From positions 27,421-91,420 of the forward strand of contig DFNX01000002.1 of NCBI GenBank assembly GCA_002376235.1: a stretch of 64,000 nt of DNA, given 5' to 3'. Position 1 is the stretch's first letter. Each line of letters opens with the position of its first letter. This stretch comes from Neorhizobium sp. UBA3556 (GTDB lineage Bacteria > Pseudomonadota > Alphaproteobacteria > Rhizobiales > Rhizobiaceae). The notes under the pieces are model-generated. The model worked only from the letters and a program-made list of their open reading frames with translations. It did no database searches and had not been told where the DNA came from. Below, piece after piece: positions 34,201 to 43,769 of the stretch. A program made the position numbers and the translations under genes.

Positions 34201-34380
34201 ATGGTTCAACCCCTATATCAAACCATTACCGAAACGGCCGATCTCGAGAAGAACGCGGCGGAACGATCAGCTCGCCAAGAAGAAGCGAAGCGTCTCACGA
34301 AAAGTGAGGCTCGCTTTCTGTTGCCTCCAGATTGGTCTCTTGGCGGGCGGTGGCCGGATCTAGAATGGAGTAAGGGATGA
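34201..34380 (+). CDS. Small hypothetical protein heading the PBP operon (59 aa)
   Basis: ATG at 34201 (a GTG at 34195 is possible); charged, soluble, ending PDWSLGGRWPDLEWSKG. Its stop overlaps the PBP start (ATGA), so it is translationally coupled to it and first under the ampR-facing promoter. No family recognised; it could be a leader peptide or a true subunit. Confidence 0.55.
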   Translation: MVQPLYQTITETADLEKNAAERSARQEEAKRLTKSEARFLLPPDWSLGGRWPDLEWSKG

Positions 34381-36800
34381 CGCTTCTTGGAGCGATTTTA
34401 AGTGCCGGAATCAATCTGGGTCTCGCGCTCGCCCTGATGCTTTATCTCTTGGTCGCAAGTTTCAGCGCCGGTCTCCCCGACCATACCATGCTCGCCAACT
34501 GGCAACCCTCCGTCACATCGCGGCTTTACGCCGGGAATGGAACGCTACTGGCGGAATTTGCCCGCGAGAAGCGTCTTTTCATGCCGATCGGGGCTGTGCC
34601 GCTGCGGGTAAGGGGCGCTTTTCTCGCCGCCGAGGACAAGAATTTCTACAGCCATTCCGGTGTCGATCCGTTCAGCATCGGGCAGGCCTTGCTCTCGAAT
34701 GTAGAAAATAGCTTGAGCGGCGGTCGCCTGATCGGTGCCTCGACGATCACGCAGCAGATAGCCAAGAACTTCCTTTTGACGAATGACCGGACATTCGAAC
34801 GGAAAGTGAAGGAAATGCTGCTCGCAATCCGCATGAGCCAGGCCTTCACCAAAGACCAACTGCTTGAGCTCTACCTCAATGATATCTATCTGGGCGCTGG
34901 AAGCTACGGCATCGCACAGGCAGCGTTGACTTATTTCGGCAAGAGTGTGGCCGATCTCGACATCGCCGAGGCCGCGTATCTCGCGGCGCTGCCGAAAGGG
35001 CCAAATAACTACCATCCGGTCAAGGCCCACGACCGAGCGATCGCCCGCCGAAACTGGGTGATCGAGCAGATGCTCGCGAACAGATTTGTCACCAAAGCCG
35101 AGGCGCTCCGGGCCATGGCGCAACCGTTGGACGTCGTTGTCCGGGAAAGCCAGCCGGCCGTCCAGAAGGCGGAATACTTCACCGAAGAGGTCCGCAGGTT
35201 TTTGCTGGCGAAGTACGGCGAGGCGGAACTCTATCGTGCCGGCTTCAGCGTGCGCACGAGCTTGGACCCTAAGCTTCAACATGCGGCGATGAGCGCGTTG
35301 CAGAAGGGGCTCGTCGAATACGATCAGGCCAAGGGCTATCGCGGACCGCTGCTCCATCTGGATAACGCAGAGGGCTGGCCATCGGCTGCCGAAACAATTG
35401 CACCGCTGGTCGACGTTCCCGAGTGGCGTCTCGCCCTCGTATCGCGGGTTGATGCGAAGGGTGTGCTCTTACGGCTTGATGTCGGCGCCGAAGCGCCTAT
35501 CGAGATGGATTTGAAAGCGCTCGGTTGGGCACTTTGCGGCCGCATGAAAGGCAAAAGACGATGCGCGAAGGATGCGTCCGACGTCTTTTCGGTGGGTGAT
35601 GTCGTGTACGTCGAGAAGACGCAAGAGGGGCACCGCCTGCGCCAGCCCCCGCAGGTCCAGGGCGCGCTGGTCTCCCTGGAGGCCCGGACCGGGAGGGTCG
35701 TGGCGATGGCGGGTGGCTTCTCTTATGCGCAATCACAATTCAACCGTGCGACCCAGGCTTTCCGTCAACCCGGCTCCTCGTTCAAGCCGTTCGTCTACGC
35801 TGCCGCACTCGACGCCGGCTATACCCCCGCAACCCTGGTGCTGGATGCACCTCTGGCCATTCCCGATGGTGCAGGCAGGCTGTGGCGACCCAAGAATTAT
35901 GACGGTCGTTCCGGCGGCGCCTCCACGCTCAGGGCCGGTCTCGAAAACAGTCGCAACCAGATGACTGTGCGGCTCGCCCGCGCCGTCGGCATGGATGTGG
36001 TGGCGGACTACAGCGAACGCTTCGGCCTCTACGATGATCTGAAGGAATATCTTCCGATGTCACTTGGTGCGGGTGAAACCACACTGATGCGGCTGGTCGC
36101 GGCCTACGCCGTCTTCGCCAATGGTGGTCGTGAGGTGCGGCCATCCTTCGTCGACCGGATTCAAGGCCGCGACGGAAAGACGATCTTCAAGCAGGATGGG
36201 AGGCGCTGTAAGGGCTGTAACGCTGCGCCTTGGAACGGTCAGCCGGAACCGACCTTGGTGGACGACAAGGACTACGTGCTCGACCCGATGACCGCCTACC
36301 AGGTCACCTCGATGCTGCAAGGCGTCGTCCAGCGCGGCACGGCGCGGAGCGTGAACGTGCTCGGAGTGCCGCTCGCGGGGAAGACGGGTACGACAAACGA
36401 CGAAAAGGACGTCTGGTTCGTGGGCTATACGCCGGATTTGGTGACGGGTGTCTTCATGGGCTATGATACACCGACCCCCATGGGCTCCGGTGAAACCGGA
36501 GGTGGTCTCGCTGCGCCTGTTTTCATCGACTTCATGAAAACGGCGCTCGCTGGCCGGCAGACAGGCATCTTCAAACGTCCGGAAGGCATGTTCCTCCAGC
36601 GCGTCGACCTGCGAAGCGGAACGGCCACAGACGAGCAATCGGGCTCGGTTCTGGAAGCGTTCAAGCCGGGAACAGGCGCTTGTGTGGCCCCATGCGACGT
36701 GATTGCCGACACGGCGGACGCCAATGCAGGTTCATTGTCGGGAAATTTCGATGGTGCATTGCTCGACCGGCTGATGCGCAGCACCGGCGGCCTGTATTGA
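34377..36800 (+). CDS. Bifunctional penicillin-binding protein (PBP1-like)
   Basis: Class A PBP of 807 aa that polymerises and cross-links peptidoglycan. One N-terminal membrane anchor (about residues 8-30) is followed by the GT51 glycosyltransferase domain (catalytic EDKNFYSH at 86-93, then GASTITQQIAKN) and the transpeptidase domain with S467-S-F-K470, SRN in ENSRNQM, and K669-T-G-T. All catalytic residues are intact. The plasmid location and the AmpR neighbour suggest an inducible accessory enzyme rather than the housekeeping one. Confidence 0.93.
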   Translation: MTLLGAILSAGINLGLALALMLYLLVASFSAGLPDHTMLANWQPSVTSRLYAGNGTLLAEFAREKRLFMPIGAVPLRVRGAFLAAEDKNFYSHSGVDPFSIGQALLSNVENSLSGGRLIGASTITQQIAKNFLLTNDRTFERKVKEMLLAIRMSQAFTKDQLLELYLNDIYLGAGSYGIAQAALTYFGKSVADLDIAEAAYLAALPKGPNNYHPVKAHDRAIARRNWVIEQMLANRFVTKAEALRAMAQPLDVVVRESQPAVQKAEYFTEEVRRFLLAKYGEAELYRAGFSVRTSLDPKLQHAAMSALQKGLVEYDQAKGYRGPLLHLDNAEGWPSAAETIAPLVDVPEWRLALVSRVDAKGVLLRLDVGAEAPIEMDLKALGWALCGRMKGKRRCAKDASDVFSVGDVVYVEKTQEGHRLRQPPQVQGALVSLEARTGRVVAMAGGFSYAQSQFNRATQAFRQPGSSFKPFVYAAALDAGYTPATLVLDAPLAIPDGAGRLWRPKNYDGRSGGASTLRAGLENSRNQMTVRLARAVGMDVVADYSERFGLYDDLKEYLPMSLGAGETTLMRLVAAYAVFANGGREVRPSFVDRIQGRDGKTIFKQDGRRCKGCNAAPWNGQPEPTLVDDKDYVLDPMTAYQVTSMLQGVVQRGTARSVNVLGVPLAGKTGTTNDEKDVWFVGYTPDLVTGVFMGYDTPTPMGSGETGGGLAAPVFIDFMKTALAGRQTGIFKRPEGMFLQRVDLRSGTATDEQSGSVLEAFKPGTGACVAPCDVIADTADANAGSLSGNFDGALLDRLMRSTGGLY

Positions 36801-36801
36801 G

Positions 36802-38469
36802 ATGCGCCGCACCTCGCGATCAACGCCGCGGCCAGGCGGCCGGAGCCGAAATGGCAGGCTCCTGCTGATGATGGCAGCATTCGTCAGCCTCTTTCTGCTG
36901 ATGCTTTTGCGCCTTGCGTTTCTCGGTCTCCTGGAGCCCCCCCTGCTTGCCCATGGGTCGAAGGTCGCCGCGAACCACCGTCCTGCAATTCTGGACAGAA
37001 ATGGCGCTATCCTGGCGATGGATGTCCCGATCTCCAGCGCGTTTGCGATACCGAGGCTGATCGTCGATATCGACGAGGCGGTCGAGCGGATCGCTGCAGT
37101 GTTTCCGGCGCTCGATCATCGTCAACTCTATGACAAACTTGCCGCGCGGACGCACTTCGCCTGGATCAAGCGGCAGATAACGCCGCTCGAAGAACAGGCG
37201 TTGTGGGACGCCGGCGTGCCGGCGGTCAGTTTCCGAAGCGAGACGAAGCGCTTCTATCCCAACGGAGCACTGGCCTCCCATGTGCTTGGCGCGGTGGATG
37301 TCGATAACATCGGCATATCCGGGCTTGAGAAGTGGATGGAGACGGAAGGCCTGGCGGATCTTCGCGCAAGTGGCATGGACACTTCGGCGGATGCGTTGGA
37401 GCCTGTGGTCACCACAATCGATCTCCGCGTGCAGCATGCCCTCGAGGCTGAATTGAGAAAGGCAATCGAGAAGTATTCCGCCAACGCGGCGGCAGGGCTC
37501 GTGCTCCAGGTCGAGACCGGAGAGGTTTTCGCCCTCGCATCCTTGCCGGACTTCGATCCCAATGCGCCTTCAGACGCGCTGAAGCCCGATCGCATCAATC
37601 GTATTGCCGCGGCCAATATTGAAATGGGTTCGACGTTCAAGGCGCTGACCACCGCCATGGCGATCGATTCCGGCCGATACTCGATCCATTCGGTGATCGA
37701 TGCCAGCAAGCCACTCGCTTTCGGTCGGGCAAGAATCCACGATTTCCAGGGCAAGTACAGGCCCCTGTCCCTCCCGGAGGCATTCATCTACTCCTCGAAC
37801 ATCTCGATGGCAAAGATGGCTCTGGATATCGGCAGGCAAGCCCATAGGCGCTTTCTCCAGCAATTCGGACAGATGGAAACCCTTCGGACGGAATTGCCGG
37901 AATCAGCCACGCCGATCCTACCGAAGCGCTGGGACGATATCGAAACGGCGACCGCCTCTTTCGGCCATGGCCTTGCGGTCACGCCGCTCCAGGCGAGTGT
38001 CGGCGTGGCTGCCCTGGTCAACGGTGGAAAGCTCATCCGGCCCACCTTCATCAAGGCGTCGGAGCTGGCGCCCCGTCTTCTTGGCACGGACCTCGTCAAG
38101 GCAGAAACGACGCAGGCCATGCGCTATCTTTTCCAGCTGAACGCCGAGGTTGGCTCCGCTCGGAACGGCAGAGTGTCGGGATACCGGATAGGCGGGAAGA
38201 CGGGCACGGCAGAGAAAGTCGTCGACGGCCGCTACTCGAAAACCCTGAACATCACATCGTTCATGGGCGTGGTCCCCGTCGATGCCCCGAAATTCCTAGT
38301 GCTCACGCTTCTAGACGAGCCGAAAGGGCTCCCGGAAACCCACGGCTTTCGCACATCCGGGTGGAACGCCGTGCCGACTGGCAGTGCGGTGTTCAGCCGC
38401 ATTCTTCCAATGCTCGGGGAGTTGCCCTCGTTCGAGGTGCCACCCGGTCAATCCTATTCGCTGCCTTGA
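36802..38469 (+). CDS. FtsI/PBP2-type transpeptidase
   Basis: Class B monofunctional PBP of 555 aa starting one base after the PBP1-like gene. A membrane anchor (about residues 22-42) is followed by the PBP dimerisation domain and the transpeptidase domain, with S277-T-F-K, SSN (YSSNISM) and K466-T-G-T. Shares the GSTFKALTTAMA and GKTGTAEKV style of FtsI (PBP3). It is shorter at the C-terminus than many FtsI. With the adjacent class A enzyme it forms a polymerase-transpeptidase pair. Confidence 0.92.
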   Translation: MRRTSRSTPRPGGRSRNGRLLLMMAAFVSLFLLMLLRLAFLGLLEPPLLAHGSKVAANHRPAILDRNGAILAMDVPISSAFAIPRLIVDIDEAVERIAAVFPALDHRQLYDKLAARTHFAWIKRQITPLEEQALWDAGVPAVSFRSETKRFYPNGALASHVLGAVDVDNIGISGLEKWMETEGLADLRASGMDTSADALEPVVTTIDLRVQHALEAELRKAIEKYSANAAAGLVLQVETGEVFALASLPDFDPNAPSDALKPDRINRIAAANIEMGSTFKALTTAMAIDSGRYSIHSVIDASKPLAFGRARIHDFQGKYRPLSLPEAFIYSSNISMAKMALDIGRQAHRRFLQQFGQMETLRTELPESATPILPKRWDDIETATASFGHGLAVTPLQASVGVAALVNGGKLIRPTFIKASELAPRLLGTDLVKAETTQAMRYLFQLNAEVGSARNGRVSGYRIGGKTGTAEKVVDGRYSKTLNITSFMGVVPVDAPKFLVLTLLDEPKGLPETHGFRTSGWNAVPTGSAVFSRILPMLGELPSFEVPPGQSYSLP

Positions 38470-38522
38470 ACTGTCAGATGTTCAGCGCCGATCTCACGCA
38501 ATCATTCATCGGAGGATTGAAT

Positions 38523-38921
38523 ATGCAACGCCTGTTTTTACATGTGATCGCCCTCTTGGCTTGCACGTCGTCGATCGCGGCGCAGGCGGATCTCTACCCC
38601 GGTAGGCCGGGTCTGACATTTCCGGAGGGAACGCCCAGGGAAACAGCGGGATGCGCGGACCTCAGCCGAGCCATCCGAAATTTTCGGCCCCAAAGCGATC
38701 AGCGGGTCGATCTGTGGGCAAGTGGACCGTTGACGATCGTTGATACCGACGGCGTGCTCTTTTATCTCGGTATCTGCTCCCAGCCAGGCATTCGTGTGTT
38801 GTGCGTAACCTATTCGGACAACGACATGCGTCTCGGCGAGGTCGTCACCGTCCGCGGCGGCATGAGGATTCAAGATGACCAGCATGTTTTGCTAGATCCT
38901 TGCCTTGCCTCCCGCGACTGA
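38523..38921 (+). CDS. Secreted hypothetical protein of the PBP operon
   Basis: A 132-aa protein with a signal peptide (MQRLFLHVIALLACTSSIAAQA) after a GGAGG site at about 38510. The mature domain has four cysteines (CADLSRA, GICSQ, VLCVTY, DPCLA), which could form two disulfides in the periplasm. No family recognised. Same strand, 53 bases behind the FtsI-like gene, so probably part of the cell-wall operon. Confidence 0.7.
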   Translation: MQRLFLHVIALLACTSSIAAQADLYPGRPGLTFPEGTPRETAGCADLSRAIRNFRPQSDQRVDLWASGPLTIVDTDGVLFYLGICSQPGIRVLCVTYSDNDMRLGEVVTVRGGMRIQDDQHVLLDPCLASRD

Positions 38922-39042
38922 CACCTAGTAGCCGCTACCTTCGATAAAGATCGAACGCGGCCCTTCGCATTCATTGGCTTGAAAGCTCGTCTTCGGGTCA
39001 AAACCATCGTTTGATTGTTTATTGCATAGAGGAAAAATCACC

Positions 39043-40245
39043 ATGCGACCGGCACCTTTGATTAAGCTTCTTGCGGCCGTCGTGGTCAATGCTGCCTTCT
39101 TTACGGCATCGGCTCACGCGGGATACGCCCATCTGATTATCGACGCCAACAATGGAAAAGTTCTGCGTTCGCAGAATGCGGACACTTTGAATCACCCCGC
39201 ATCCCTGACGAAAATGATGACACTGTATCTGGTTTTTGAGGCCCTGCACGATGGTCGCCTGCGATGGGATCAGAGCATTGTGATGACGAATAACGGAGCC
39301 GCGACGATTCCATTCAAGCTAGACGTGCCAGCGGGCAAAACAATCACAGTTAAAGAAGCCGTTTACGGCATGATCGTGAAATCAGCCAATGATGCAGCCG
39401 AAGCGATCGGCGATCATCTTGCCGGCTCGGAAACGAACTTTGGGCAAATGATGACGCGGAAAGCGCGCCAGCTTGGGATGAAGAAGACCGTGTTTCGGAA
39501 CGGCTCCGGCCTACCGGACAAGCTTCAGGTGACAACAGCCCGCGACATGGCGGGACTTGCGATTGCCTTGATGCTGGATTTCCCAAAAGAGTATGCTTTA
39601 TTCTCAACACCAGCATTTTCTTTCAGGGGCAAGCTTGTGAAAGGCCATAACCATCTGATGTATCGCTACAAAGGCATGGATGGGATAAAAACCGGATACA
39701 TCAACGCGTCGGGGTTTAACATCGTCACTGCGGTCAACGAAAACGGCAAGCACGTCGTCGGCGTCGTGCTCGGAGGCAAGACCGCTCGAAGCCGCGACAA
39801 CCGCATGGCCGCCTTACTGGATGAGGCCATGCCAGCTGCCTCGGTTAGAAGGGGTACGAGAGATGCCCAGGCATTGATGAAGAGCGAGTTCGATCTTCCG
39901 CAAGGGTACATTCCCCTCCCTGTAGCGGCCGTAAGAGAAGATTCTCCGGTCTCCAACGAAGTGACTAATTCGATTGTAACGCGGCCTGAGATCCCAGGAA
40001 GGGGCTGGATAGTCCAGATTGCCGCGACAGATTCGAACCGAGCTGCACAGAGCCTTCTTGCCAAAGCTCAGGTAGACGCTCTTGCCGCCTTTGACGAGAT
40101 TTCTCCATATACTGAAATGGTCAACAGCGGTTCAGACACCCTCTATCGGGCACGATTCTCTGGCTTCTCAAGCCGATCTTTCGCCATATCTGCGTGCCAG
40201 GCGCTCCAGCGCTCTTCCTACGCATGCTTTGTGTTGGCAAACTAG
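39043..40245 (+). CDS. dacA: D-alanyl-D-alanine carboxypeptidase with SPOR domain
   Basis: Peptidase S11 enzyme (PBP5/6 type) of 400 aa that trims pentapeptides. Signal peptide 1-26, then S54-L-T-K57, SAN (KSANDAAEAIGD) and KTG (DGIKTGYINASG). The last 80 residues resemble a SPOR domain (WIVQIAATDSNRAAQSLL, YRARFSGF), which binds denuded glycan at division sites. This architecture is common in Rhizobiales. ATG at 39043 after AGGAAAAATC. The 121-base gap from the preceding gene may hold its own promoter. Confidence 0.93.
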   Translation: MRPAPLIKLLAAVVVNAAFFTASAHAGYAHLIIDANNGKVLRSQNADTLNHPASLTKMMTLYLVFEALHDGRLRWDQSIVMTNNGAATIPFKLDVPAGKTITVKEAVYGMIVKSANDAAEAIGDHLAGSETNFGQMMTRKARQLGMKKTVFRNGSGLPDKLQVTTARDMAGLAIALMLDFPKEYALFSTPAFSFRGKLVKGHNHLMYRYKGMDGIKTGYINASGFNIVTAVNENGKHVVGVVLGGKTARSRDNRMAALLDEAMPAASVRRGTRDAQALMKSEFDLPQGYIPLPVAAVREDSPVSNEVTNSIVTRPEIPGRGWIVQIAATDSNRAAQSLLAKAQVDALAAFDEISPYTEMVNSGSDTLYRARFSGFSSRSFAISACQALQRSSYACFVLAN

Positions 40246-40448
40246 CGACGCTAAACAAAGCGGTCAGTGACAGCCGATGACCGCTGTTGGCGCAGAGGCG
40301 TCGTGTCCCGCCGCGGCGCGATGTCTGCTTCCGGGGACGCGCGACGACGGCCTCTATGACGTACACGTCGGCGCGCAAATCGGATCGAACGCTTGGAGAG
40401 GCTATCCGGGGAAAGGAGCGGCACCACGATTTGCGGGGCCGCCCGCAT

Positions 40449-41080
40449 TCAGATTTCAGTTCGCTCGGCCAGTTCTAGTGCATCCTCAATGTCGACGCCG
40501 AGATATCTGACTGTGTTCTCGATCTTGGTATGGCCAAGCTGGATCTGGATCGCTCGAAGATTGCCGGTGGCTTTTGTAGATCATGGCAGCCTTCGTTCGC
40601 CGCAGGAAGCGGACCGTAATCCTCCCGACGAAGCCCGATCGCCGTCACCCACTCATCGACAAGTCGCGCATATTGCCGAGTGCTGAGATGATCAGCGCGG
40701 TCGATGCGACTGGGAAAGGCATAGTCATCGACTGTTCCTCCCCTTCGTTGGAGCCAGGCAAGCAGACTAGCTCTGACCTCCGTCGTAATCTCAAACTGCA
40801 CTGGCCGTCCAGTCTTCTGGTGGACGACCATCGCCCGAGTTCGAGTGTCGCGGCCGGTGACGAGTGTCCTGATTTTCGGTTTTACCAGATCGCAGCCACG
40901 GAGTTTGCTGTCGATGGCAAGATCGAAAAGCGCACGATCACGCATCCTTCCTTCACGATCGAGGAAGAAGCGGACTGTCCAGATCTGGCGCTGTTTCAGT
41001 GGCTTCTTGACGCCAACTTGCTTGCCCGTGTTCCAAGCCGGTCGACCCAGTGCGCCAGGATCATATTGTGAGATACCCAT
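40449..41080 (-). pseudogene. Tyrosine recombinase pseudogene
   Basis: A roughly 210-aa integrase related to a common rhizobial family (ALFDLAIDSKLRGCDLV, HLSTRQYARLVDEWV). The frame breaks after GLRREDYG; a one-base shift there restores RFLRRTKAAMIYK, and an extra A in an A-run a few codons later requires a second shift to reach IQLGHTKIENTVRYLG and the stop at 40449. The catalytic His of the HxxR box also reads Arg. Inactive. Confidence 0.82.
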
Positions 41081-41279
41081 TTCAGTTCTCCTATGGCCAC
41101 CATTGGCCACAGGGAGAACGCGCACCTTCGGGTTAGATGATGGGTCCGGAGAACGAACCCGCTGCGCGGGAGGGCGTCTGGGGCTGAGGTAGCGGGCGCG
41201 GGCTAGAGTCAGCGCTTGGATTGAACGTCGCCCGGCAAGGACAGAGCATGACGAGCTTCTTCAACAAAGGAGCCTGATC

Positions 41280-42188
41280 ATGCAGTACCCCTCTATCGAG
41301 ACGCCTATCAGCCCGCTGCGCCAGCAGTTGATCGACGACATGAACATGCGGCGCTTCTCACGCGAAACGCAGCGAAACTATCTTCGCGATATTGGACGTT
41401 TGGCGACCTTCCTCGGGCGGTCCCCAGACACGGCGACCGCCGACGATCTGCGACGGTTCCAGATCGAACAGCAGAACGATGGCGTCCCCGTTCCGACAAT
41501 GAACAGCATCGTGTCGGCGTTACGCTTCCTCTTCACCCAGACGCTCGACCGTCCGGACCTGGCTCGCAGACTTGTCCGGCTGGCGCATCCTCGGAACCTG
41601 CCTGTGGTACTGAGCCGCGACGAGGTTGCCCGGTTGCTCAATGCCACCACTTGCCTCAAACACCAGGCCGCACTCTCGGTCGCCTATGGCGCCGGCCTCC
41701 GTGTCGCTGAGGTCTCCATGCTGAAGGTCACCGATGTCGACAGTGAGCGGATGCTCCTGCGGGTCGAGCGTGGCAAGGGCGGGCGCTATCGCAATGCCAT
41801 GCTTTCTGAGGATCTGCTCACCTTGCTGCGCGAGTGGTGGAAGGTAGGGCGACAGCAGGGTGAGATGCATCGCGACGGCTGGTTATTCCCAGGCCAGCAC
41901 GCGATGAAGCCGATCAGCACACGGCAGCTCTATCGTGTTGTCGTGGAAGCGGCCCGGGCCGCCGACATTGCCAAGCGGGTCGGTCCGCATACGTTGCGCC
42001 ATAGCTTCGCCACCCACCTGCTGGAGGACGGCACAGACATCAGGATCATCCAGGTCCTTCTCGGACACGCAAAGCTCAACAACACCGCCCTCTACGCCAA
42101 GGTGGCGACCAAGACTGTCCGCACGGTGACGAGTCCGCTGGACAAGCTCGGCCTGTTCAAGCCGGAAGAAGCCTCCCCCGACGGTTGA
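41280..42188 (+). CDS. Tyrosine recombinase of IS91-like element
   Basis: A 302-aa site-specific recombinase. N-terminal SAM-like domain (MRRFSRETQRNYLRDIGRLA); catalytic residues visible as R in GAGLRVAEVSML, HTLRHSFATHLL (H-x-x-R), LGHAKLNNTALY (H and nucleophile Tyr). Ends five bases before the transposase GTG. Complete and apparently functional, in contrast to the integrase pseudogene just left. Confidence 0.92.
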   Translation: MQYPSIETPISPLRQQLIDDMNMRRFSRETQRNYLRDIGRLATFLGRSPDTATADDLRRFQIEQQNDGVPVPTMNSIVSALRFLFTQTLDRPDLARRLVRLAHPRNLPVVLSRDEVARLLNATTCLKHQAALSVAYGAGLRVAEVSMLKVTDVDSERMLLRVERGKGGRYRNAMLSEDLLTLLREWWKVGRQQGEMHRDGWLFPGQHAMKPISTRQLYRVVVEAARAADIAKRVGPHTLRHSFATHLLEDGTDIRIIQVLLGHAKLNNTALYAKVATKTVRTVTSPLDKLGLFKPEEASPDG

Positions 42189-42192
42189 GCCA

Positions 42193-43386
42193 GTGCGTGC
42201 CTCTATCGAGGTCGCCGACATCTTCCGTGCGGCCGGGGCGGCGTACCGACGCGCGCATGCAGGACATTTGAGCTTGCCGCAAGTGAAGGTGATGTCGGCG
42301 GTTGAGAACTGCCGCACTGCTGCCCTTGGCGGTCACGTCGAGGCCTGTGAGGATTGTGGCCAGTGGCGGATCGCCTACAACTCCTGCCGCAATCGGCACT
42401 GCCCAAAATGCCAGGGTGCCGCCGCGCGGACATGGCTTGCCGAACGCGAGGCCGATCTGCTTCCGGTCGGGTACTTCCACGTCGTGTTCACGCTGCCGGC
42501 CGAGGTTGCCGATCTTGCCTTCAAGAACAAAGCGCTCGTTTATGACCTGCTGTTCAAGGCGGCGTCGGAGACGATGCTGACCATCGCGGCCGATCGCAAG
42601 CATCTCGGCGCGCGCATCGGCATCACCGCCGTGCTACACACCTGGGGATCGGCGATGACGCACCATCCGCATGTGCACATGATCGTGCCCGGCGGCGGGA
42701 TCACCCCAGACGGTAGCCGATGGATACCATCGCGCCCGGCTTTCCTGCTTCCCGTACGGGTACTCGGCAAACTGTTCCGACGGTTGTTCCTTGCCCGGCT
42801 GGTCGCTCTGCACGATGCCGGGCGGCTTAGCTTCTTCGGTGCTCTTGCCCATCTCGCCGAGCGGCATGCCTTCTTGCGACATCTATCGCCAGTTCGGAAA
42901 AAGCGCTGGGTCGTCTATGCCAAGGCGCCCTTCGCGGGGCCGGAAGCAGTGCTTGCCTACCTCTCACGCTACACCCATCGGGTCGCAATCTCGAACCGCC
43001 GACTGATCGCCTTTGACGAAACTGGCGTCACCTTCCGCTACAAAGACTACCGTCGCGACGGCTGCGATCGGCAGCAGGTCATGACGCTCGCCGTCGATGA
43101 GTTCATCCGCCGCTTCCTGCTACATGTCTTGCCGAGCGGCTTCCATCGCATCCGGCACTACGGCCTTCTCGCAGGCTCTGCCCGAAAGACCAGCCTTGCG
43201 CTTGCGCGCGAACTCCTACACGTCGCCGCACCTGCCGATGAGGCCGATCCAGGCGAACACGATGACTTCCGCCCGCCATGCTCCTGCTGTGGCGGACGAA
43301 TGATTGTCGTCGAGGTCTTTGCACGCTGGAAGCAGCCGCGAGGACCACCAGATGCGACAACGACGACCCAGGAGACAGCTTCATGA
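42193..43386 (+). CDS. IS91-family transposase
   Basis: A 397-aa HUH single-strand transposase. N-terminal zinc finger (CEDCGQ, CRNRHCPKCQG), HUH motif HHPHVHMIVPGGG in the middle, and tyrosines in YLSRYTHRVAIS. GTG start directly after the integrase. IS91-type transposases nick and pass single-stranded DNA by rolling circle and can mobilise neighbouring genes. Confidence 0.94.
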   Translation: MRASIEVADIFRAAGAAYRRAHAGHLSLPQVKVMSAVENCRTAALGGHVEACEDCGQWRIAYNSCRNRHCPKCQGAAARTWLAEREADLLPVGYFHVVFTLPAEVADLAFKNKALVYDLLFKAASETMLTIAADRKHLGARIGITAVLHTWGSAMTHHPHVHMIVPGGGITPDGSRWIPSRPAFLLPVRVLGKLFRRLFLARLVALHDAGRLSFFGALAHLAERHAFLRHLSPVRKKRWVVYAKAPFAGPEAVLAYLSRYTHRVAISNRRLIAFDETGVTFRYKDYRRDGCDRQQVMTLAVDEFIRRFLLHVLPSGFHRIRHYGLLAGSARKTSLALARELLHVAAPADEADPGEHDDFRPPCSCCGGRMIVVEVFARWKQPRGPPDATTTTQETAS

Positions 43387-43769
43387 CCCGGCATGGAATG
43401 GCCAAGACTTCAGCCGCAGGCATCACGCCTCCGGCGACAGACCGACATGCGTCCGTGGGGATCAACGCCGTCGACAGGGTTGCGGCGAGCCGGGCGCCGG
43501 GCTGTCAAAGCCGCACGGGCGCAAAACAAAGCGGCCTTTCCGTAGCCATCGATCCACTTTCTGGCTGCGGGCTCCCCACCGCACGCATCAGCCGAAAATC
43601 GAAATCTCCATAGCATCAGCCTGGGGTCCGCGGGTTCCTTCCTCGGGGACTTTCGTACGCCTGCCGGCGCCCGAAACTCTTCACGTCAGCGGACAGGCAG
43701 GTTTCAGCTGCCAATCCTATGAAACGGACATTCGAGAGAGTGGCATGTTGAACTGTGGAAGCACGAGGA
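43387..43769. other. Right flank of IS91-like element, no gene
   Basis: Open frames here are antisense to, or out of phase with, neighbours. The element's ori end should be within roughly 43390-43620. Confidence 0.4.

Larger units (their letters stand above)
41100..43620 (+). mobile_element. IS91-family element with accompanying integrase
   Basis: A tyrosine recombinase and an IS91-type HUH transposase in one transcription unit, the composition of a subgroup of IS91-like elements in Rhizobiales. Such elements move by rolling-circle replication, have no terminal inverted repeats and leave no target duplication, so the edges given are approximate. Bases 43387-43769 to the right hold no gene. 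Confidence 0.75.

Noticed and set aside
40260..40284. GCGGTCA/TGACCGC hairpin after the DD-carboxypeptidase as terminator
   Set aside because: No T-run follows; may be chance or a weak 3' stabiliser.
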